Positions 35,707 through 43,348 of a DNA stretch of 64,000 nucleotides are shown here, piece after piece. Each line of letters starts with the position of its first letter. The stretch's first letter is position 1. The translations under genes and the position numbers were made by a program. The stretch lies in NCBI RefSeq assembly GCF_002379085.1, contig NZ_NBZW01000024.1, positions 1 through 64,000 of the forward strand, read 5' to 3'. The stretch is from Polaromonas sp. AET17H-212. Lineage in GTDB: Bacteria; Pseudomonadota; Gammaproteobacteria; Burkholderiales; Burkholderiaceae_C. The notes beneath the pieces are model-generated. The model was given only the letters and a program-made list of their open reading frames with translations, ran no database searches and had not been told where the DNA came from.

Positions 35707-36765
35707 TTATTGGCCGACGGACAGGTTGGCCTGCACGTTCACGCTTTGCTGAACCAGCGAGGTGAAGCCGCTGTTCTGACTCGCAAGCATGATGCCGGCT
35801 GCCGATTGCCCAACACTGGTCATGCTGTTGGCCATGCTGAACGTCCCGGCATTGACGCTGTTGGTACCGCCGGCGCCGCCGCTACCGCCTTGGCCCACGC
35901 CGCCGCTGCCACCAGCGGCTGTGTTGGTGCCGCCACTGCCGGCGCCACCGGTGCCGCCCGTGCCGCTGCCACCGGCACCGCCGTTGCCACCGGTGTTGCT
36001 GCCGTTGCTGGCGCTGCCGTTGGTGGCGCTGCCGTTGGTGGCCGGCCCGCCGGCCCCACCTGCGCCTGCTCCGCCGGTGCGGGTGCCGCCGCCGCCATTG
36101 CTGGCGGATGTGCCGCCGTCTCCGCCTGCGCCGCCGGCGCTGAGGCCGCCCGCGCCGCCAGCGCCGCCGTTGGCACCGCTGGTACCGCCGTTGTTGTTGC
36201 CACTTGCGGTGGCGCCCGTGCCGCTGCCGCCATTACCCGCACCGGCGCTGCCGTTGGAGGCGCTGCCGTTGCTGACGGCACCGTTGGTGGCGCTGCCACC
36301 GGTCGCGCCCACGGCACCCACGCCGCCGGCACCCGTGCCACCGACACCCGCGCCGGAAGCCTGGCCGCCGTTGCCGGTGCCACCGGTGCCACCGTTGCCG
36401 GTGCCGCCGTTGCTCGTGCCGGTGTTGTAGGCACTGTTGCCGATGCCGGAGACGGTGTTGCCCGTCACGACACCATTGAGGTTGCTGCTGGCGGTCGCGG
36501 TCATCACGTTGAAGGCATTGGTGAACGTGCCGGTGGAACCGTTGTTGAGCGCGGCGGACCGCGCGGCGCTGGCAAGCGCTTCGCCGGTCGTTGCGGTCGA
36601 AAACTCATTGGCTTGCGGCCCGTTGCCGCTTTGCCCTGAAGTCGCCGTCGCGGTTTGATTTCCGGTGCTTGCACTGGTGGTGCCGTCAGTGCCGTTGTTG
36701 ACCGGATTGGCCCATGCGGACGCGAATGCGAGGGCAAGGGTGGAAGCGAGAAGTGTCTTTTTCAT
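35707..36765 (-). CDS. Glycine-rich exported protein, candidate fibre (amyloid) subunit
   Basis: 352 aa. The signal peptide is MKKTLLASTLALAFASAWA. Residues about 20-110 are Thr/Ser/Asn-rich, then about 185 residues of Gly/Ala/Ser/Asn low-complexity repeats (GGTGNGG, ATNG, NGSASNGS units). The C-terminus is more ordered (SVGQSAAGIMLASQNSGFTSLV...VQANLSVGQ). No Cys, very few aromatics or charges. This is unlike FapC in detail but matches an exported polymer subunit. Ribosome binding site GGAGG sits 5 bases before ATG 36765; a longer frame reaching 37374 is rejected. Confidence 0.75.
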   Translation of the reverse strand: MKKTLLASTLALAFASAWANPVNNGTDGTTSASTGNQTATATSGQSGNGPQANEFSTATTGEALASAARSAALNNGSTGTFTNAFNVMTATASSNLNGVVTGNTVSGIGNSAYNTGTSNGGTGNGGTGGTGNGGQASGAGVGGTGAGGVGAVGATGGSATNGAVSNGSASNGSAGAGNGGSGTGATASGNNNGGTSGANGGAGGAGGLSAGGAGGDGGTSASNGGGGTRTGGAGAGGAGGPATNGSATNGSASNGSNTGGNGGAGGSGTGGTGGAGSGGTNTAAGGSGGVGQGGSGGAGGTNSVNAGTFSMANSMTSVGQSAAGIMLASQNSGFTSLVQQSVNVQANLSVGQ

Positions 36766-36847
36766 GGATCCTCCGAGAGTTGGGTTGGGTTGAGTTGAGA
36801 GAGGCATCGTTGGGGTGAGTCGCGTTGCCGCAAATCGGTCCCGCGAC

Positions 36848-36863
36848 AGCAAATTCAGTGCCA
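36848..36863 (-). promoter_or_regulatory. Sigma-54 promoter for the glycine-rich subunit operon
   Basis: On the minus strand TGGCACTGAATTTGCT has TGGCAC and TTTGC with the GG and GC exactly 12 positions apart. The gene starts about 83 bases downstream, after a strong ribosome binding site. Confidence 0.75.
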
Positions 36864-37227
36864 GCGTGTTGCGGGGCTGGTCCGGTCGGCAAGGCGCTCC
36901 CTGCGATAGCCGCTGCCCTGCACCGCTTGTTTCAAGGTGTCCAGCAGGTGAGCGCCGGCCGGCACGCGCGTGTTTTTGACGCGAAGTGTCACAGGCAGTT
37001 GACGGCACGAGGCGACCGGTGCGAAAGACAAAGGCGCGGCGCCTCGACAACCTCGGCGGACTCCCCTTTTCTGGGGATGTCGCAGGCCTGTGACAGATGC
37101 CGCTGCGCGTGACGGGCCGGGTCGGTCGCTTGGACATGCTCCCTGCAAGGCCGTGCCTTGTCTGGCGTGTCGCCAGGTCCTGGAACTCCGGGCTGGCGCA
37201 GACCGACTCAAAAGTGTGACAGCTGTC

Positions 37228-37243
37228 TGGAGCGGGTCCTGCG
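37228..37243 (+). promoter_or_regulatory. Candidate sigma-54 promoter for the FapF-like/activator operon
   Basis: TGGAGCGGGTCCTGCG keeps the GG and GC at the required spacing and the TGC of the -12 box, but the -24 box is TGGAGC and not TGGCAC. It lies about 130 bases before the FapF-like start and overlaps one edge of the GACAGCTGTC palindrome. Confidence 0.45.
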
Positions 37244-37372
37244 TCAATTACGGGTCGTTTCAATGTACGGCTTGCCAGCGTCTGCACGATGCGCTTACGC
37301 TGTTGTCTTTGTACGAAAAAATCAAAAAGCGGAGCATTGGCACTCATGGCGCGCCAGCAGGGGGTTCCTGTC

Positions 37373-38707
37373 ATGACAACAACAATTCACCACCCCCCGG
37401 TGTGGGCGGTGCTGGCCTGTTCCTCCACGGTGTTGTTGGCAACGCTCGCGCAGGCCCAGGGGACGGCCTCGTCCCGGAGCGCAAACAAGCGCATCGAGTC
37501 GCTGCAGCAGCAGGTCACCGAGCAGGGACGCCAGATCGAGGTGCTGCGCGAGACCCTGCGCCAGCAGGCCACGGAGCAGGAGGCGCGTTACCGCGAACAG
37601 CAGCGCGTCGAGCAGGAACGCCAGGAGGCGCTCAGCACGGCGCGTCCCGAAAGCCGGCCGGCGGACGACAAGAAGGAAACCGCCGCGAGCGACACGCCCG
37701 ATGCCACCACCCGCTCGGTGCGCGTGGGCGTGGCGCCGAGCGCGGAGCCGCAGCCGCCCGCGGTTGCGCCACTGTTCGATCAGCCCGGCATCCTGACGCC
37801 GCGGGGGCGTTATGTGCTGGAACCCTCGCTGCAATACGGCTACTCGTCCAGCAACCGCGTCGCGCTGGTGGGGTACACCATCATTCCGGCCTTGCTGATC
37901 GGCCTGATCGATGTGCGCGAGGTCAAGCGCAACACCCTGACTGCGGCAATCACGGGGCGCTGGGGGCTCAGCAACCGGCTGGAAGTGGAAGCCAAACTGC
38001 CCTATGTCTACCGCTCCGACAACACCATCAGCCGCGAGCTTTTCACCGGCACCGCATCGGAGAGAGCTTTCAACGCCAACGGCAATGCGATTGGCGATAT
38101 CGAGCTCGCGGCCCGTTACCAGTTGAACCAGCCACGCGGGAATTCTCCTTACCTGATCGGATCGCTGCGCTTCAAGACCCGCACCGGCAAGGACCCCTTC
38201 GAAGTGGTGACCGACTGCGTGACACGCTGCCTGGGCAACACCACCGGCACGGGCCTGCCGCTGGACCTGCCGACGGGCTCGGGTTTTTATTCCCTGCAAA
38301 CCGGAGTGACCTGGCTTTTTCCTTCGGACCCGGCGGTGTTTTTCGGCGGTGTCAGCTACACGCACAATTTCGCGCGCGACAACGTCAGCCGCCTGGTGCT
38401 CAACAACCAGCGGGAGTTCATCGGCTCGGTGCGGCCGGGCGGCGTCGTGGGCGTCAATTTCGGCATGGGTCTGGCGCTCAACGAGCGCTCGTCCTTCAGT
38501 GTGGGTGTGGACCTAAACTCCGTCGGGCGGACCCGGCAAAATGGCGCGCCGGTGGCGACGTCGGTGCGCACCCAGCTGGCGTCCTTGTTGCTGGGGTATT
38601 CGTACCGCTACAGCAACAAGACCACGCTGAATGTGACGGTGGGTGCGGGCCTGACGCGCGATACCCCGGATTTGACGCTGACCGTCCGGCTGCCGATGTC
38701 GTACTAG
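37373..38707 (+). CDS. Outer-membrane coiled-coil/beta-barrel protein, FapF-like
   Basis: 444 aa. The signal peptide ends near LAQAQ (about residue 29). A coiled coil follows (about 36-88: RIESLQQQVTEQGRQIEVLRETLR...), then a Pro/Ala-rich linker. From about 135 the alternating pattern of a beta-barrel runs to the end: LFDQPGILTPRGRYVLEPSLQYGYSSS-like strands, closing ...LTLTVRLPMSY with a terminal aromatic. This architecture is that of FapF, the trimeric export pore for Pseudomonas functional amyloid. ATG 37373 begins the signal peptide directly; an upstream frame to 37289 has none. Confidence 0.78.
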   Translation: MTTTIHHPPVWAVLACSSTVLLATLAQAQGTASSRSANKRIESLQQQVTEQGRQIEVLRETLRQQATEQEARYREQQRVEQERQEALSTARPESRPADDKKETAASDTPDATTRSVRVGVAPSAEPQPPAVAPLFDQPGILTPRGRYVLEPSLQYGYSSSNRVALVGYTIIPALLIGLIDVREVKRNTLTAAITGRWGLSNRLEVEAKLPYVYRSDNTISRELFTGTASERAFNANGNAIGDIELAARYQLNQPRGNSPYLIGSLRFKTRTGKDPFEVVTDCVTRCLGNTTGTGLPLDLPTGSGFYSLQTGVTWLFPSDPAVFFGGVSYTHNFARDNVSRLVLNNQREFIGSVRPGGVVGVNFGMGLALNERSSFSVGVDLNSVGRTRQNGAPVATSVRTQLASLLLGYSYRYSNKTTLNVTVGAGLTRDTPDLTLTVRLPMSY

Positions 38708-38718
38708 GGCGGCTGGCC

Positions 38719-40125
38719 ATGCTGATCCGAAACCTCCTGTGCGTGACCCTCAATGACGGTGCGGGCGGGGTAGCGGAGCACCTGCTCGCGCAGGGCTGGC
38801 GCGTGGCGCAGGCGACCAATCTGGCGGCTGCGGGGCGGATGCAGGCCCATCAGCGCTTCCCGGTCAGTTTGCTGATCATCGGCACACCGCTGGCTGGATC
38901 GGAGCACGCGCTGGAGGCCTGCGTCAAGGCTTCCAACGGATCGGAGTGGGTGGCCGTGTGCGACCGTGAGGCGCTGGAGTCGCCGGGCTTTCGCGATCTG
39001 CTGCTCAACTGTTTTTTTGACCACCAGACCCTGCCGCTCGTCTGGCACGACCTCGAGCTGGTCCTGGAGCACGCCGCCCAGCGCGCCATGCTTCGCAGCC
39101 GGCAGCATCCCCACGTGCATGCGGCAGACAGCCTGGGCCTGGTGGGCCAGGGGCCCGTCATCACCCGTCTGCGCGAGCAGATCCGCAAGGTGGCGGCGAC
39201 GGAGGCGCCGGTGCTGCTCGGCGGAGAAAGCGGTAGCGGCAAAGAGCTGGCCGCGCGCGCGGTCCACCGCTGTTCACATCGCGCGGCGGGGCCGTTTGTG
39301 GCGGTCAACTGCGGAGCCATCGCTCCTTCGCTGATTTATTCCGAACTGTTTGGCCACGAACGGGGAGCCTTCACGGGCGCCTCGTCCCAGCGGCACGGGC
39401 TGATCGAGGCGGCCAACGGGGGCACGATTTTCCTCGATGAAATCGGCGACCTGCCGCTGGAGCTGCAGACCAGCCTGCTGCGCTTCCTGCAGGAGAAGAC
39501 GATCACCCGTGTGGGCGCAGTGCGCAGCCTGCCGGTGGACGCACGCGTGGTGGCGGCCTCTCACCAGGACCTTGCTGAATGCGTGGCCATGGGCCGGTTC
39601 CGCGAAGATCTGTTTTACCGGCTGAATGTGCTGCCGATCGAGGTGCCGCCGTTGCGGCGCCACATGGAGGATGTGCCGATGCTGGCTGAGTATTTTTTCC
39701 AGTGCTGCGCGGTCAATGGCACGACCCGGGTGCGGGGCTTCAACCAGCAGGCAATGGCAGCGATGATGGCCCACACGTGGCCCGGCAACGTGCGAGAGTT
39801 GTACAACCGCGTGCAGCGCGCGGTGGTCATGACCGATCAGCGGCTGATAGGGCCTGCCGATCTGGGCCTGGCGCCGGCCGCCAGGCCCGCGGGGATCGGG
39901 CTCGATGCCGCCCGCACCCTGGCCGAACGCGATGCGATCTTCCTGACCCTGACGCGTGTTGGGCACAATGTCACGCGCGCGGCGCGCGAGCTCGGTGTTT
40001 CTCGCATGACCTTGTACCGTCTGATGGACAAACACAGCATGAGCCTCCCCAGCGGGCAGGGCGCCGGGCCTTCAGGTCTGCCCATGAGCAGCGGCAGCCA
40101 GGCCGCTGCGCACGGCACCTTCTAG
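38719..40125 (+). CDS. Sigma-54-dependent activator with VpsR-like N-terminal domain
   Basis: 468 aa. The N-terminal domain (1-125) looks like a degenerate receiver; LLLNCFFDHQTLPLVWHDLE resembles, from memory, the VpsR family that controls biofilm matrix. The AAA+ domain (about 145-380) has Walker A GESGSGKE, a canonical GAFTGA loop, and GGTIFLDEIGDLPLE. The Fis-type HTH is near 415-445 (RVGHNVTRAARELGVSRMTLYRLM). It lies 11 bases after the FapF-like gene, so it is probably in the same operon and regulates both arms. Its 3' end overlaps hpnE by 54 bases, convergently. Confidence 0.88.
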   Translation: MLIRNLLCVTLNDGAGGVAEHLLAQGWRVAQATNLAAAGRMQAHQRFPVSLLIIGTPLAGSEHALEACVKASNGSEWVAVCDREALESPGFRDLLLNCFFDHQTLPLVWHDLELVLEHAAQRAMLRSRQHPHVHAADSLGLVGQGPVITRLREQIRKVAATEAPVLLGGESGSGKELAARAVHRCSHRAAGPFVAVNCGAIAPSLIYSELFGHERGAFTGASSQRHGLIEAANGGTIFLDEIGDLPLELQTSLLRFLQEKTITRVGAVRSLPVDARVVAASHQDLAECVAMGRFREDLFYRLNVLPIEVPPLRRHMEDVPMLAEYFFQCCAVNGTTRVRGFNQQAMAAMMAHTWPGNVRELYNRVQRAVVMTDQRLIGPADLGLAPAARPAGIGLDAARTLAERDAIFLTLTRVGHNVTRAARELGVSRMTLYRLMDKHSMSLPSGQGAGPSGLPMSSGSQAAAHGTF

Positions 40126-41349
40126 CGTGGCCGGGTAGGGCCCGGCGATGTAGTCGCCACACGCCAGCAGCCCCGGCAGCAGCTGGGCGGCAGGCCGCTG
40201 CAGGCCGGGCAGGCAGGCAAAGGTGGCGCGTTTTTCCACAATCGTCTGCACGGCACGGAGCTGTGTCAGCCCGAGCTGCTGCGCGCCCTGCTGCAGCACC
40301 TGGCGGCTTAACGCGGCGTTATCGCCGTTGCTGGCACTGACGACAAAAGCCAGCAGGCCGGCCGGGCCGCCGAGCTGGCCCCGGTCAAACACGAATTGCG
40401 CGGGCGCCTCCCCGCCGGATGCGCTGGCGCGCAGTGCCAGCATGGGCTGGGCCAGGCGGGCCGTGGGCGAAAAAGCATAAACCGTGGTGATGGCTTCAAA
40501 CTGCAGGGCGCGAGCCTGTGCCAGCCATGGCACGCAGGGCAGGCCGGTGCCTTCTGCCAGACGCGCGGCGTCAAGCGGCGGGCAGGCCAGGATCACCCGG
40601 TCAAAGTTTTCACCATCGACCTGCCAGCGCTCGCCCGCGGGAGCGAGCGCCAGCACGCGTGCGCCCAGGCGCAGCGTGGCGCCGCGTTGCGCCAGCCAGG
40701 CCAGCGCAGCGTCGGGCAGCAGCGCGCTCAAGTCGGTGCGCGGCAGCAGCAGGTTGGAGCCGCCGGCGTGTGAAAACAGCGAATCGCGCAACACCCGCAA
40801 AAACACCTGGCCGCTGGCGCGCTCGGCCGGCGTGTTCAGCGCCGCCACACACAGCGGCTCGATCAGGGTGGCCTTCACCGTCGGGCTCAACGTGCAGCAC
40901 AGCTGCGCGACAGACAGCGCCGGCGCGCAGCGAAATCCCGAGACCTGCCAGCCGGCGGCGGCGCGCAGCAGCGAGAGTTTGTCGCGCCAGCTCCAGCCGC
41001 GTGCACGCACCATGCCGGCCAGCGCATCCAGCGGGGCAGGCAGCCGGGGAAAGGCCAGACCCGTGCCGTCGGGGAACCGCAGCGTCAGCGGCAGGCGCAG
41101 CAGCGCCGTGTCGGCAACCATGCCGACGTCGGCCATCAGGCGCAGCGTTTCGCTGTAGGCACCAATCAGGATGTGCTGGCCGTTGTCCAGCGCCAGCGCC
41201 GTGCCGTCGGGCCACTGGCTGTCAACGCGCCGCGCGCGCCCGCCGGGAATGCGGGCGGCTTCAAACACCGTGACCTGCTGGCCGAGCCGGGTGGCTTCGA
41301 CCGCCGCCGCGCAGCCGGCCCAGCCGGCGCCGATGACGGCCACCTTCAT
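40072..41349 (-). CDS. hpnE: Hydroxysqualene dehydroxylase
   Basis: 425 aa FAD-dependent amine-oxidase-like enzyme. The dinucleotide fold is VAVIGAGWAGCAAAVEATRLGQQVTVFEA; LGLTQLRAVQTIVEKRATFACLPG and LLACGDYIAGPYPATLEGAVRSGL form the C-terminal FAD contact. HpnE reduces hydroxysqualene to squalene after HpnD and HpnC. Order hpnC-hpnD-hpnE on the minus strand is the standard squalene set for hopanoid synthesis. Its last 54 bases overlap the end of the sigma-54 activator on the other strand. Confidence 0.93.
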   Translation of the reverse strand: MKVAVIGAGWAGCAAAVEATRLGQQVTVFEAARIPGGRARRVDSQWPDGTALALDNGQHILIGAYSETLRLMADVGMVADTALLRLPLTLRFPDGTGLAFPRLPAPLDALAGMVRARGWSWRDKLSLLRAAAGWQVSGFRCAPALSVAQLCCTLSPTVKATLIEPLCVAALNTPAERASGQVFLRVLRDSLFSHAGGSNLLLPRTDLSALLPDAALAWLAQRGATLRLGARVLALAPAGERWQVDGENFDRVILACPPLDAARLAEGTGLPCVPWLAQARALQFEAITTVYAFSPTARLAQPMLALRASASGGEAPAQFVFDRGQLGGPAGLLAFVVSASNGDNAALSRQVLQQGAQQLGLTQLRAVQTIVEKRATFACLPGLQRPAAQLLPGLLACGDYIAGPYPATLEGAVRSGLAAAAHGQT

Positions 41350-41394
41350 GGTGAGAATTTTTCCGACGGGCCGCCCCTGGGAAAAATAGCTCCT

Positions 41395-41461
41395 CTTCTT
41401 CGTGCAAGGGGGAGCGCACCGCCGAAGGCACGCGAAGCGACAAGCGTGGGGGCCAAAGTTT
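41395..41461. repeat. GC-rich intergenic repeat-like stretch between hpnD and hpnE
   Basis: Contains GCAAGGGGGAGCGCAC, ACGCGAAGCG and CGTGGGGGCC. The blocks of G5, GCGAAGCG and CGTGGGGGCC recall the stretch at the murI start (63061-63160), which has the same GTGGGGGCCC next to C/G5 palindromes. Possibly the same repeat family; weak. Confidence 0.35.
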
Positions 41462-42304
41462 TTACACCACTTTTCCGAAGGCCTGTGTTTTCCATGCCAG
41501 CCAGAACTTGCGCAGCGGCGTCAGGCTGACACGCTGGTGCAGCACCTGGTAGCCGTCGGCCTCGATCTCGCGCAGCAGGGTGCGGTAAATGCTGGCCATC
41601 ATGAGCCCGGGTTTTTGCGCGCGGCGGTCGGCTTCAGGCAGCAGCGCCAGCGCTTCGTCGTACAGGCCCAGCGCACGCTGCGTCTGGAACTGCATCAGCG
41701 CGGTGAAGCGGTCCGAATACTGGCGCTTGAGGATTTCGTGGACCTTCACGTCGAACTGCTGCAGCTCGTTGACCGGCAGGTAAATGCGTCCGCGCAGCGC
41801 GTCCTCGCCGACGTCGCGGATGATGTTGGTCATCTGGAAGGCCAGCCCGAGCTTGTGCGCGTACGCGGTGGTCTGCGGCTGCGTCTGCCCGAAAATCCGT
41901 GCGGCCACCTCGCCGACGATGCCGGCGACCAGGTGGCAATAGCTCCTCAGGCCCGGGAAATCGAGAAAGCGGTTTTGCGTCAGGTCCATCTGGCAGCCTT
42001 CGATCACCGCCTGCAGGTGGCGCGCTTCGATCTGGTAGGTGGGGGCCAGCGGCATCAGCGCCTTCATCACCGGATGGGTCGGCGAGCCGGCGTAGGACTT
42101 GAGCACCTCGGCCTGCCACCAGGCGAGCTTGGTGTGGGCCACGCCGGGGTCGGTCACTTCGTCGACCACATCGTCGATTTCGCGGCAGAAGGCATAAAAG
42201 GCCGTGATGGCCGCGCGCCTTTCCCTGGGCAAAAACAGGAAGGCGTAATAAAAACTGCTGCCGGACGCGGCGGCTTTCTGCTGGACGTATTCCTCGGGGG
42301 TCAT
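41462..42304 (-). CDS. hpnD: Presqualene diphosphate synthase
   Basis: 280 aa. SSFYYAFLFLPRERRAAITAFYAFCREIDDVVDEVTD contains the first Asp-rich motif, and LGLAFQMTNIIRDVGEDALRGRIYLP the second. HpnD condenses two farnesyl diphosphates to presqualene diphosphate. It is 52 bases after hpnC and 112 bases before hpnE, same strand. Confidence 0.95.
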   Translation of the reverse strand: MTPEEYVQQKAAASGSSFYYAFLFLPRERRAAITAFYAFCREIDDVVDEVTDPGVAHTKLAWWQAEVLKSYAGSPTHPVMKALMPLAPTYQIEARHLQAVIEGCQMDLTQNRFLDFPGLRSYCHLVAGIVGEVAARIFGQTQPQTTAYAHKLGLAFQMTNIIRDVGEDALRGRIYLPVNELQQFDVKVHEILKRQYSDRFTALMQFQTQRALGLYDEALALLPEADRRAQKPGLMMASIYRTLLREIEADGYQVLHQRVSLTPLRKFWLAWKTQAFGKVV

Positions 42305-42356
42305 GGGCGGGATTGTCGCAGGCTTGGGGCGATGGCACGCCGGCCGCTGTCGCGGC

Positions 42357-43217
42357 TTACATCCAGATCGCGCGCCACAGCATCAGCGCCAGGTCCCAGG
42401 GCATGAGTTTGGGACGCTGCCGCAGCGTGGCAAAGTGGATTGCTTCGATCTTGTCGAGGATGCGCAGGCCGCCTTGCACCACCAGGCGCAACTCCCAGCC
42501 CGCGCGCCCCGGCACCCTTTTCACCAAAGGCAAGCCTTTCAGCATGCGCGCCCTTGCCGAATGGACGCAGGCAGCTATCAATTTCGTAGTGGCCGGATTC
42601 ACGTCCCGGGCCTGCAGCCGGGCTTCATCGACACCGTGCGCGGCCCACAGTTCCTGCGGCAGGTAGATGCGCCCGCGCGGAATGTCCACGCTGAGGTCCT
42701 GCCAGAAGTTGATCAGTTGCAACGCCGTGCAGATGTGGTCGCTCTGCACCAGTGACGCCGCATCGTTCACGCCGTAAAGATGCAGCAGCAGGCGGCCGAC
42801 CGGGTTGGCCGAGCGGCGGCAATAGTCGAGCAGCTCGGCTTCGGTGGCATAACGCTGCTTGACGACGTCCTGCTCGAACGCGCTGAGCAGGTCGTCCAGC
42901 AGCGGCACCGGCAGCCGGAACTGCCGGATCACCGGCGCCAGCGCGGCAAAGATGGCCGGCCACCGCGCCGAGACGGGCCGGCCCTCGGCCGCGGCGAACA
43001 GGTCGGCGCGGCAGGCCGCCAGGTCGGCCAGGCGCTGGGCGGGCAGGGCGTCGCCTTCGTCGGCAATGTCGTCGGCGGTGCGGGCAAACCAGTAGATCGC
43101 CGCCACCGCCGGACGCAGGTGCGGCGGGCACAGCAGCGAGGCCACGGGGAAGTTTTCGTAGTGGCTGGAAGGAGGCTGCAGCGGCTGCGCAAGGTCGGGA
43201 TGGGGGCCGGAAGTCAT
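42357..43217 (-). CDS. hpnC: Hydroxysqualene synthase
   Basis: 286 aa. SHYENFPVASLLCPPHLRPAVAAIYWFARTADDIADEGD is the HpnC start with the Asp-rich motif, and LINFWQDLSVDIPRGRIYLP the second. HpnC turns presqualene diphosphate to hydroxysqualene. Residues about 209-223 (PATTKLIAACVHSAR) are encoded by an antisense copy of the dispersed repeat (42535-42590), which does not break the frame. The start is divergent from the RND adaptor gene by 131 bases. Confidence 0.93.
   Translation of the reverse strand: MTSGPHPDLAQPLQPPSSHYENFPVASLLCPPHLRPAVAAIYWFARTADDIADEGDALPAQRLADLAACRADLFAAAEGRPVSARWPAIFAALAPVIRQFRLPVPLLDDLLSAFEQDVVKQRYATEAELLDYCRRSANPVGRLLLHLYGVNDAASLVQSDHICTALQLINFWQDLSVDIPRGRIYLPQELWAAHGVDEARLQARDVNPATTKLIAACVHSARARMLKGLPLVKRVPGRAGWELRLVVQGGLRILDKIEAIHFATLRQRPKLMPWDLALMLWRAIWM
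42535..42590 (+). repeat. Dispersed ~56 bp repeat, copy 7 (inside hpnC, antisense)
   Basis: Core 42550-42590: GCCCTTGCCGAATGGACGCA, then GCAGCTAT-N7-GTAGT, the same 41 bases. The 5' half is more diverged than in intergenic copies. It is plus-oriented within a minus-strand gene. Confidence 0.72.
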
Positions 43218-43232
43218 GGGCTGGATTGTCGC

Positions 43233-43275
43233 TTGACAAGCCTTGGGAATTACCCTAGATTACTAACCGGTCAGT
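43233..43275 (+). promoter_or_regulatory. Sigma-70 promoter with overlapping TetR-type operator before the RND adaptor
   Basis: TTGACA (43233-43238), 17-base spacer, TAGATT (43256-43261) is a near-ideal promoter. ACTAACCGGTCAGT (43262-43275) directly follows and is symmetric at 12 of 14 positions (ACTnACC/GGTnAGT), as typical of operators for TetR-family pump repressors. No repressor gene lies next to it. Confidence 0.7.
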
Positions 43276-43348
43276 CATTAACTCGGTTTTCAGGCTTGCC
43301 TGATTCCTGCTTTCCGGTCTTTCGCCACCGTCTTTCCTCAACGCCATC

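Larger units (their letters stand above)
36766..37372. promoter_or_regulatory. 607 bp divergent control region of the Fap-like cluster
   Basis: No gene lies here. It contains a sigma-54 promoter facing left (36848-36863), a weaker one facing right (37228-37243), and three TGTC/GACA motifs: TGTCACAGGC at 36987-36996, TGTCGCAGGCCTGTGACA (a palindrome with one mismatched pair in 9) at 37078-37095, and GACAGCTGTC (perfect palindrome) at 37218-37227. These could be shared binding sites for the VpsR-like activator encoded at 38719. Short TGGGTTGGGTTGAG repeats lie at 36780-36797. Confidence 0.6.

Noticed and set aside
35840..36420. Possible CRISPR or tandem-repeat array
   Set aside because: Repeats are imperfect, have no unique spacers, and are codon-phased within the glycine-rich gene. 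No CRISPR array or cas gene was seen anywhere.
35789..36430. A plus-strand Pro/Leu-rich frame of 213 aa
   Set aside because: It is the antisense read of the Gly/Ala-rich gene; GGC/GCC repeats give PPAPP on the other strand.
36766..37374. N-terminal extension of the glycine-rich protein to 555 aa
   Set aside because: The internal ATG 36765 has a strong ribosome binding site and starts a clean signal peptide; the extension covers the control region and has no protein-like pattern.
37090..38718. A long open frame upstream of the sigma-54 activator that would give a 1011 aa protein
   Set aside because: It is an out-of-frame read through the FapF-like gene, which has signal peptide, coiled coil and barrel in its own frame. 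The activator begins naturally at ATG 38719.
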